Assembly (NCBI GenBank): GCA_017888105.1
Contig: JAGHGS010000050.1
Coordinates: 1 to 5,202, forward strand
Reading direction: 5' to 3'
DNA: 5,202 bases
DNA from: Bacilli bacterium
GTDB taxonomy: Bacteria > Bacillota_I > Bacilli_A > RF39 > UBA660
Shown: positions 1 through 4,459 of the stretch, piece after piece
How the letters are laid out: each line of letters opens with the position of its first letter
How positions within the stretch are numbered: position 1 is the first letter of the stretch
Made by a program: the position numbers and the translations under genes
Notes under the pieces: model-generated
What the model was told of the DNA's origin: nothing
Database searches by the model: none
The model's input: only the letters and a program-made list of their open reading frames with translations

Positions 1-48
1 GTAACTAGCTGGATCTTTTTGCCTTGTTTGTCTTACAACAAAATCCAT
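1..48 (-). CDS. 5' end of an unrecognised leftward gene (partial)
   Basis: Read on the minus strand, an ATG at 48-46 opens a frame that stays open to the window edge, giving MDFVVRQTRQKDPASY. A good ribosome binding site, GAGGTG (complement of 54-59), sits 5 bases upstream, which is the main reason to call it a gene. The peptide is basic and polar, with no signal peptide or membrane segment in the part visible. Sixteen residues are too few to name a family and I do not recognise it. The gene is divergent from the tsaE operon, with about 156 bp between the two start codons. Confidence 0.55.
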   Translation of the reverse strand, partial: MDFVVRQTRQKDPASY

Positions 49-114
49 TTTCACACCTCATATATATTTTAATATGTTTTAAAAATATAATAAAGAATAG
101 AATTTTCTAATATA

Positions 115-142
115 AAAATATATGATACGCTTTTTTTGTCAA
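115..142 (-). promoter_or_regulatory. possible leftward promoter
   Basis: On the minus strand a perfect TTGACA (complement of 137-142) is followed after 16 bases by TATTTT (complement of 115-120), a poor -10. It points towards the partial gene at 1-48. The region is very AT-rich, so the -10 choice is uncertain. Confidence 0.3.
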
Positions 143-143
143 T

Positions 144-188
144 TTGTTTAAAAAGTTATTGTATATTATATTCTTCTTTTGTTATAAT
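144..188 (+). promoter_or_regulatory. promoter region of the tsaE-tsaB-rimI-tsaD operon
   Basis: Two overlapping sigma-A-type candidates are visible. The first is TTGTTT (144-149), a 17-base spacer, then TATATT (167-172). The second is TTGTAT (159-164), an 18-base spacer, then a consensus TATAAT (183-188). The second would start RNA around 194-196, practically at the ribosome binding site AGGTGA (195-200), so its leader would be very short. The first leaves a more normal leader. Either fits as the operon promoter. Confidence 0.5.
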
Positions 189-204
189 AGCGTTAGGTGA
201 TAAC

Positions 205-654
205 ATGAATTATAAATTTACATCGAAAAGTGTTGAAGATACTTTAACACTTGCAGAAAATATTGAAAGTGAAAAATTTCCGGGTATGGTTATTTGCTTA
301 AATGGGGATCTTGGTAGTGGTAAGACTGTTTTTGTTAAAGGTTTTGCAGCATCTTTGGGAATTGAAGATAATATTACTTCGCCAACATTTACGATTGTAA
401 AAGAGTATATGAGTGGAGAGATGCCAATGTATCATATGGATGTATATCGTATTAATGATAATGAAGATTTTGGAGTTGAAGATTATTTTAACCGTGATGG
501 TATTTGTATGATTGAGTGGGCAGAATTAATTGAAGATCGTCTTCCTAGTGAAAGGCTTGATATTAATTTTAAAATTATAGATGAAAATACAAGAGTGCTC
601 GTATTTGTTCCTCATGGAGAACAATATGAAGAACTATGTAATGCGGTTTTATAA
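205..654 (+). CDS. tsaE: tRNA t6A biosynthesis ATPase TsaE
   Basis: TsaE (YjeE/YdiB family) is the cytoplasmic P-loop ATPase that binds the TsaB-TsaD dimer and drives its turnover in making t6A at A37 of tRNAs decoding ANN codons. The 149-residue product is normal for the family. It shows the Walker A loop G34-DLGSGK-T41, the family motif SPTF (59-62) followed by TIVKEY, HMDVYR (77-82, usually HxDxYR) and IEWAE (103-107, usually IEWxE). I start at ATG 205 because AGGTGA (195-200) lies 4 bases upstream and the protein then begins at the conserved N-terminus. An upstream TTG at 136 would add 23 non-conserved residues reaching into the promoter. It is the first gene of the operon and is followed by a small hairpin before tsaB. 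Confidence 0.95.
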   Translation: MNYKFTSKSVEDTLTLAENIESEKFPGMVICLNGDLGSGKTVFVKGFAASLGIEDNITSPTFTIVKEYMSGEMPMYHMDVYRINDNEDFGVEDYFNRDGICMIEWAELIEDRLPSERLDINFKIIDENTRVLVFVPHGEQYEELCNAVL

Positions 655-676
655 TCTCACTTTATAGTGAGATTTT
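653..676 (+). terminator. intra-operon hairpin with short T-run after tsaE
   Basis: AATCTCACT (653-661) pairs perfectly with AGTGAGATT (666-674) around a 4-base loop, TTAT. The T-run 673-676 is short and is interrupted by an A. The hairpin begins inside the tsaE stop codon (TAA, 652-654) and ends 8 bases before the tsaB ribosome binding site. It has the shape of a weak intrinsic terminator. With genes of one pathway on both sides, partial read-through or an mRNA-stabilising or processing hairpin is more likely than a full stop. Confidence 0.5.
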
Positions 677-698
677 ATGCTCTAAAGGAGAGGGTTTT

Positions 699-1253
699 AT
701 GTATACTTTATTTATTGATACCCATTATACTTTACTTCATGTTGCTTTATTTAAAGATGAGAAAGTTGATTTAGAAATCAAAAAAGAAGGAGTAAAGCAT
801 TCTGAGTGTTTTATTCTTTCTATACAAGAATTATTAGAACAAAAGGGAATTACTTTTGATGATTTAAGTGGTATAATAGTGGTAAATGGACCTGGATCAT
901 TTACGGGGGTTAGAATTGGTGTTGTAGTGGCTAAAATGATTGGGTATTGTAAAAATATTCCGATTAAAGTTATTTCTTATTTACAAGCCTTATCTTTAAA
1001 ATATAATTTGGAATGTATGATTGGTATTCGAGATAAAAATGGTGTGTTTATAGGAAATTTTGATCAAAATCATGAATTAGTTGGTGATTATTATTATTTA
1101 TCTAATCAGGAATTAGAAAAAGCAAATGAAAATATTATTTTTGATGAAGTTATTAATTTAGATAAGGTTTATGAATATTTGAAAGACAAAAAAAGTATTC
1201 CTCCTCATTTCGTAAAACCTATTTATGTTAAGAAAATTGAGGTGGACAAATGA
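699..1253 (+). CDS. tsaB: tRNA t6A synthesis scaffold TsaB (short form)
   Basis: TsaB (YeaZ/YdiC) is an inactive ASKHA-fold paralogue of TsaD. It dimerises with TsaD and recruits TsaE in the t6A complex. The diagnostic motif is GPGSFTGVRIG (64-74). The N-terminal FIDT (5-8) matches the family's IDTS strand, and KHSE (33-36) matches its HSE motif. The C-terminus PIYVK (174-178) matches the usual PxYxR ending. At 184 residues it is shorter than the roughly 220-240 usual for Bacillota, the loss falling in the C-terminal lobe. AAAGGAG (684-690) is 8 bases before the ATG. Its stop overlaps the rimI start as ATGA (1250-1253), which implies translational coupling. Confidence 0.92.
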   Translation: MYTLFIDTHYTLLHVALFKDEKVDLEIKKEGVKHSECFILSIQELLEQKGITFDDLSGIIVVNGPGSFTGVRIGVVVAKMIGYCKNIPIKVISYLQALSLKYNLECMIGIRDKNGVFIGNFDQNHELVGDYYYLSNQELEKANENIIFDEVINLDKVYEYLKDKKSIPPHFVKPIYVKKIEVDK

Positions 1254-1681
1254 TTCGAGAAGCAAATGTATTAGATATTCCAAGAATGAATGAATTAGGG
1301 AGTTTACTAGAAGATAACTTTTCTAAAGTTTATTCTATTAATGAAATGTTGCAAGATGGAATTTCTAAAGTTTATGTTTATGAAAAAGAAGATATTCTTG
1401 CAGGGTTTATTATTGCTACTGATTTAACCGAAACTTGTGATATTTTAAGTTTAATTGTTGATCCAGAATATCGAAATATGGGGATAGCAACAAATTTAAT
1501 TGATTATTTAATAAGTGAACTTGATGAAGATTTGAAGTTAATAACTTTAGAAGTATCAACAAAAAATATTCCAGCTTTGAAATTATATGAAAAATTTGGT
1601 TTTGAAGTAGTAAATACAAGGAAGAAATACTATGCTAATGGGGATGATGCTTATTTAATGGCTAGAGAATCTAATAGATAG
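1250..1681 (+). CDS. rimI: GNAT N-acetyltransferase, RimI-like
   Basis: This 143-residue protein is a single GNAT domain. RimI uses acetyl-CoA to acetylate protein N-termini, classically ribosomal protein S18. Motif A is present as VDPEYRNMGIA (70-80), whose R75-NMG-I-A80 loop corresponds to the acetyl-CoA pyrophosphate loop (Q/RxxGxG/A). The stretch LEV (100-102), then N106-IPALKLYEKFGFEVV, carries the RimI-type acidic residue E101 and the conserved Y113. The tail RKKYYANGDDAYLM (124-137) is close to the RimI consensus. GAGGTGG (1239-1245), inside the end of tsaB, serves as its ribosome binding site and the ATG overlaps the tsaB stop. The name rests on sequence and on its place between tsaB and tsaD. 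The true substrate is not shown by the sequence. Confidence 0.88.
   Translation: MIREANVLDIPRMNELGSLLEDNFSKVYSINEMLQDGISKVYVYEKEDILAGFIIATDLTETCDILSLIVDPEYRNMGIATNLIDYLISELDEDLKLITLEVSTKNIPALKLYEKFGFEVVNTRKKYYANGDDAYLMARESNR
1320..1375 (+). repeat. 14-bp exact direct repeat inside rimI
   Basis: TTTCTAAAGTTTAT occurs at 1320-1333 and again at 1362-1375, offset by 42 bp, which is exactly 14 codons. Both copies are read in the same frame, encoding FSKVY and ISKVY. Slippage between them would remove or add 14 codons without a frameshift. Confidence 0.7.
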
Positions 1682-1696
1682 AAAAGAGATGGGATT

Positions 1697-2698
1697 ATGG
1701 ATACTTATATACTTGCGATTGAATCTAGTTGTGATGAAACTAGTATGGCTGTTGTTAAAAATGGAAGTGAAGTGATATCACTATCTATAACAACCCAAAT
1801 GGATACACATGCTAAATATGGTGGTGTCGTTCCAGAAATAGCTAGTCGTATGCATACGGAAGCAATTACTTTTGTGCTTGAAGATTGTTTAGAAAAAGCG
1901 AATATGAAAATAGAAGATATGGATGCGATAGCAGTTACTTATGCACCAGGACTTACCGGTTCTTTAATGGTAGGAGTGGAAGCTGCTAAAATATTATCAC
2001 TTATGTATCATAAACCATTAATTGCTGTGAATCATTTAATTGGACATATTTATGCGAATAATTTAGAAGAAAAACTTGAATTTCCTCTTCTTGCTTTAAT
2101 TGTTAGTGGAGGACATACTGAACTTTTAGTTATGGAAGATGATTATCAGTTTAAGCGCCTTGGAGAAACAATGGATGATGCGATTGGGGAAGCATTTGAT
2201 AAAGTTGCAAGAGTAATAGGACTTCCTTATCCGGGAGGACCAAATATTGAAAAGTTAGCTAAAGAAGGAAATTCTTCTTATGAGTTACCTCATCCAGTTA
2301 TGGATGATACCTATCATTTTAGTTATAGTGGTCTTAAAAGTGCTGTGATTAATCTGGTTCATAATGAAACACAAAGAGGAAATCCTATTAGAAAAGAGGA
2401 TTTAGCAAGAACATTCCAAGATGTAGCTATTGATGAGTTAGTTAGAAAAGTAGAACTAGCTTTTAAAAATACTGGTATTAAAAGATTAGTCATTGCTGGT
2501 GGAGTATCAGCGAATCAGTATTTAAAGAGTGAGATGAAAAAGCTTTGTGATAAATATGAGGCAGAACTACTCATTCCAAGAATTCTTTATTGTACAGATA
2601 ATGCGGCGATGATTGGAGCTGCTGCTTATCCAAAATACTTAAAGGGTGAATTTAGTGATTATTCCCTAAACGTTAGTAGTAGTGCGGATATTGTGTAG
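1697..2698 (+). CDS. tsaD: tRNA N6-adenosine threonylcarbamoyltransferase TsaD
   Basis: TsaD (YgjD/Gcp/Kae1) transfers the threonylcarbamoyl group from threonylcarbamoyl-AMP, made by TsaC/Sua5, to N6 of A37 in tRNA. The 333-residue product is full length. It shows ESSCDETS (9-16), the HxxxH metal pair H113 and H117 in NHLIGHIYA, the nucleotide-binding VSGGHTEL (136-143), GEAFDKVAR (164-172), YPGGP (178-182), FSYSGLKSA (208-216), AGGVSANQYLK (267-277), and CTDNAAMIG (299-307), in which D301 is the third metal ligand. It starts 15 bases after the rimI stop with only a modest purine-rich site (AAGAGATGGGA). It is the last gene of the operon and a terminator follows. No tsaC is in the window, so that enzyme must be encoded elsewhere. 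Confidence 0.97.
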   Translation: MDTYILAIESSCDETSMAVVKNGSEVISLSITTQMDTHAKYGGVVPEIASRMHTEAITFVLEDCLEKANMKIEDMDAIAVTYAPGLTGSLMVGVEAAKILSLMYHKPLIAVNHLIGHIYANNLEEKLEFPLLALIVSGGHTELLVMEDDYQFKRLGETMDDAIGEAFDKVARVIGLPYPGGPNIEKLAKEGNSSYELPHPVMDDTYHFSYSGLKSAVINLVHNETQRGNPIRKEDLARTFQDVAIDELVRKVELAFKNTGIKRLVIAGGVSANQYLKSEMKKLCDKYEAELLIPRILYCTDNAAMIGAAAYPKYLKGEFSDYSLNVSSSADIV

Positions 2699-2703
2699 TT
2701 GAT

Positions 2704-2738
2704 AAGATTGTGCTAATTAAAGTATAATCTTTTTATTT
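2704..2738 (+). terminator. intrinsic terminator of the tsa operon
   Basis: AAGATTGTGCT (2704-2714) pairs with AGTATAATCTT (2721-2731), including two G-U pairs, around a 6-base loop. The T-rich tail TTTTTATTT (2730-2738) follows directly. The stem starts 5 bases after the tsaD stop. It is AU-rich, so it may not be fully efficient. Confidence 0.65.
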
Positions 2739-2802
2739 GATAAGAATTTTAAAAGATTTTGTCGCAAATAAATAAGCTTGTAGCCATATTTATTTTTAAA
2801 TA

Positions 2803-2831
2803 TTTACTTTATTCATTTTATGTGTTATATA
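2803..2831 (+). promoter_or_regulatory. possible promoter of the DUF1016 gene
   Basis: TTTACT (2803-2808), a 17-base spacer and TATATA (2826-2831) precede the strong ribosome binding site AGGGGGAG (2839-2846). RNA would start near 2838, so the leader would be very short. The rest of 2739-2802 is AT-rich and I see no gene in it. Confidence 0.35.
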
Positions 2832-2850
2832 GCTTTTAAGGGGGAGTATC

Positions 2851-2955
2851 ATGAATGAAGAAAAGTATTATTCGGAAATAAAAGAATTAATAGAAAATTA
2901 TGAAGTTAATCATAGAGTACGTGTTTTTCAAGATAATAGTGAAAAATTACAATGA
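2851..2955 (+). pseudogene. N-terminal fragment of the DUF1016 protein, cut off by a frameshift
   Basis: The strong site AGGGGGAG (2839-2846) and ATG 2851 start a 34-codon frame: MNEEKYYSEIKELIENYEVN, continuing HRVRVFQDNSEKLQ, then TGA at 2953-2955. This is a recognisable DUF1016 N-terminus (YxxIKxLIE, then a basic stretch and NNExL), but the rest of the family, KWNIGRLLVEAQGG, continues in another frame from 2952. A single A missing from the run A2942-A2946 explains this: with one more A the reading is SEKITMKWNIG, joining the two parts with family-like spacing. It could be a true inactivating mutation, a phase-variable A-run, a sequencing error, or a very short peptide coupled to the next frame through ATGA. 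Confidence 0.7.
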
Positions 2956-3773
2956 AGTGGAATATTGGACGCTTGTTAGTAGAAGCGCAAGGTGGTTTAA
3001 ATCGTGCAAAGTATGGGGACGGATTGATTAAACAGTGGTCTATTGCTTTTATGCGTGATTATGGAAAACATTATAATGTGAGAGAACTTAGAAGAATGAG
3101 ACAATTTTATTTGCTTTTTTCAATTTGGTCGGCAGTGCCGACCGAAATAAGTTGGTCTCATATTATAGAAATTCTTTCTTTAAAAAATAAAAATGAAATG
3201 AATTATTATATTAATCAAGTTATGCTTAATCATTTGTCAACTAGAGAGTTAAGAAGTATGATTAAAAGTAGGGCATATGATAGACTTTCTTATGCTGATA
3301 AAGAAAATATTAAATTGATAGATGTTAACAATTCTTCTTCTTTAACCTTAGAAGATATGATTAAAGATCCTATTTTAATTAAATCAAATAATAAAACCCA
3401 AAAGTTAGGCGAAAAAGCATTGCATAAGTATATTATTAATATGCTTGAAAATAAATTTTTAGAATTGGGTACAGGTTTTGCTTTAATAGGACATGAAGTA
3501 AAAATAGTTATAGATAATCATACTTTTAAAATAGATTTGCTATTTTTCAATGTTAATTTGAATGCATATGTAGTAGTGGAATTAAAATCGCGAGAATTTC
3601 ATCCAAAAGATAAAGGACAATTAGAGTTTTATGTAGATTATGTAGATAAAAATATGAAACTTAAAAATCATAATAAAACTATTGGATTATTAATCGTAAG
3701 AAAGAAAAATAAATATGTTATAGAATATGTAACGAATAAAGATATTTATGTTACTACTTATAAATTAATATAG
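2952..3773 (+). CDS. DUF1016/YhcG-type PDDEXK nuclease, main part
   Basis: This 273-residue frame covers most of a DUF1016 protein: an N-terminal winged-helix-like region, then a PDDEXK nuclease fold. The family is widespread, often linked to mobile DNA and defence loci, and its exact function is unsettled. The opening KWNIGRLLVEAQGG..AKYGDGLIKQWS is the family signature, as is the region around SWSH and the segment LSTRELRSMIKSRAYDRL. The nuclease core shows ALIGHE (a candidate active-site region), then IDLLFF with D195, then VVVELK with E210 and K212, so the D...ExK catalytic set is intact. The C-terminus TIGLLIVRKKN..IEYV matches family ends. ATG 2952 has no ribosome binding site and lacks the family's first ~35 residues, which lie in the preceding frame (2851-2955). 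Expression would need termination-reinitiation at ATGA, frameshifting, or a corrected base. The 3' end overlaps the convergent regulator gene by 20 bp. Confidence 0.85.
   Translation: MKWNIGRLLVEAQGGLNRAKYGDGLIKQWSIAFMRDYGKHYNVRELRRMRQFYLLFSIWSAVPTEISWSHIIEILSLKNKNEMNYYINQVMLNHLSTRELRSMIKSRAYDRLSYADKENIKLIDVNNSSSLTLEDMIKDPILIKSNNKTQKLGEKALHKYIINMLENKFLELGTGFALIGHEVKIVIDNHTFKIDLLFFNVNLNAYVVVELKSREFHPKDKGQLEFYVDYVDKNMKLKNHNKTIGLLIVRKKNKYVIEYVTNKDIYVTTYKLI
3127..3143. repeat. 17-bp G+C-rich perfect inverted repeat inside the DUF1016 gene
   Basis: GGTCGGCA (3127-3134), one central base, then TGCCGACC (3136-3143). Outside it, ATTT (3123-3126) can pair with AAAT (3145-3148) if G3144 is bulged. It encodes part of the peptide WSAVPTE, which fits the family, so it lies within native coding sequence. 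Its G+C content stands out strongly from the surrounding AT-rich sequence. Confidence 0.7.
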
Positions 3774-4221
3774 ATGGTATTTTAATTTTTATTTTTTCAT
3801 CTATTTTACCTAATAAATAATCACTTGATAAAGAAAATAATTTAGAATATTCAGTTAGAAAGGTTGTACTAATAATAGTATGGCCACTCTCATATTTGCT
3901 GATTAAACTACGATTCATAGTTAGTTTTTTGCTTAATACTTCTTGGGTCATTTTATAAGCCTTTCTAGCTTCTCTTAATCTAATACTAGATAAATTAATA
4001 TTAATTTCTTTTCGATTATGTTTATAATTTTTTGTATTAGTAAAACCTAAAGCATAATCAATACTACAATTAAATATATTACAAAAATCATTTAATCTTT
4101 TAATAGGAATAGGGTCTAATTCTAGTTCCCATAAAGAGTAAGTTCCTCTTGATACTCCTAATCTTTTGCTAACAGTAAATTGTTTTAGTTCACTTTCTTC
4201 ACGTATGTCTTTTAATCGCAT
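3754..4221 (-). CDS. tandem two-domain XRE-family HTH regulator
   Basis: This 155-residue protein consists of two complete XRE (Cro/C1-type) helix-turn-helix domains. Domain 1 is about 2-62, with its HTH around 14-33 (QFTVSKRLGVSRGTYSLWEL) and ending in CSIDYALGF. Domain 2 is about 79-142, with its HTH around 92-113 (TQEVLSKKL, then MNRSLISKYESG) and ending in LSSDYLLGK. The SxDYxLG ending of both is typical of XRE domains. A basic, Asn-rich linker (63-77) joins them. There is no peptidase, membrane or other effector domain, so it is probably a DNA-binding regulator, perhaps reading both half-sites with one chain. AGAGGA (complement of 4228-4233) is 6 bases before the ATG. It is convergent with the DUF1016 gene and divergent from the anchored-protein gene at 4460. 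Its own promoter is unclear: a CATAAT (complement of 4259-4264) lacks a convincing -35. The target is unknown. Confidence 0.88.
   Translation of the reverse strand: MRLKDIREESELKQFTVSKRLGVSRGTYSLWELELDPIPIKRLNDFCNIFNCSIDYALGFTNTKNYKHNRKEININLSSIRLREARKAYKMTQEVLSKKLTMNRSLISKYESGHTIISTTFLTEYSKLFSLSSDYLLGKIDEKIKIKIPSILIYK
3770..3807. terminator. weak bidirectional terminator-like stem between convergent genes
   Basis: ATAGATG (3770-3776) pairs with CATCTAT (3798-3804) around a long, T-rich 21-base loop. A TTTT follows on the plus strand and an AT-rich stretch on the minus strand. It lies where the two convergent genes meet and within the regulator's last codons. The long loop makes it a poor terminator model. 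Confidence 0.25.
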
Positions 4222-4309
4222 AATAAATCCTCTTTTTTAGCCTCTTTAAAGGTATTTTATTATGATTAAAAATAATCTAGAACAAAAGCAGTTTATATTC
4301 ACAAAATTA

Positions 4310-4338
4310 TTGACAAATATTCAATATTCTTGTATATT
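4310..4338 (+). promoter_or_regulatory. near-consensus sigma-A promoter for the anchored-protein gene
   Basis: A perfect -35 TTGACA (4310-4315), an ideal 17-base spacer, an extended -10 TG (4331-4332) and TATATT (4333-4338). This is the best promoter in the window. RNA would start near 4345, giving a leader of about 115 bases before the ATG at 4460. Confidence 0.8.
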
Positions 4339-4344
4339 AGAAAT

Positions 4345-4459
4345 ATAAAATAGAAAAATACATGATATCAAAATATGAGAAGATTTGATATGTTTTGTCG
4401 AATAGGATGAATTAACAATTAAAGTGTGATATCATGCCAAAGAAAAGAGGAGAGATACT
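4345..4459 (+). promoter_or_regulatory. long structured 5' leader with repeated TGATATCA palindromes
   Basis: The 8-base palindrome TGATATCA occurs at 4363-4370 and 4427-4434. With flanks this makes a 10-base inverted repeat: CATGATATCA (4361-4370) and TGATATCATG (4427-4436). The second arm ends 9 bases before the ribosome binding site AGAGGAG (4446-4452). A competing hairpin is possible between ATATCAAA (4365-4372) and TTTGATAT (4384-4391). The two stems share bases and exclude one another. This could be an RNA switch or a pair of protein operators. I do not recognise a known riboswitch class. Tiny frames at 4362 and 4375 lack ribosome binding sites. Confidence 0.45.

Noticed and set aside
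136..204. Upstream TTG start extending tsaE by 23 residues
   Set aside because: It lies in the promoter, lacks a ribosome binding site, and the extra residues are not part of the family; ATG 205 has AGGTGA 4 bases upstream.
1251..1253. Mycoplasma-type code with TGA read as tryptophan
   Set aside because: All Trp codons seen are TGG, no gene contains internal TGA, and TGA ends tsaB in a typical ATGA overlap.
1416..1619. 67-codon open frame on the minus strand inside rimI
   Set aside because: It is Leu/Gln/Asn-rich, antisense to a well-supported GNAT gene, with no sign of independent coding.
2943..2949. Programmed -1 frameshift signal in the DUF1016 gene
   Set aside because: AAAATTA does not fit the XXXYYYZ slippery pattern and no strong downstream stem is obvious; a lost A in the run is simpler.
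4362..4410. Very short leader peptides (ATG 4362, 8 codons; ATG 4375, 11 codons)
   Set aside because: Neither has a ribosome binding site, and no attenuator-type residue run is present.
4361..4436. Invertible DNA switch flanked by the 10-bp inverted repeat
   Set aside because: The promoter lies outside the repeats, the arms are short, no good promoter is inside the 56-bp segment, and no recombinase gene is in the window.
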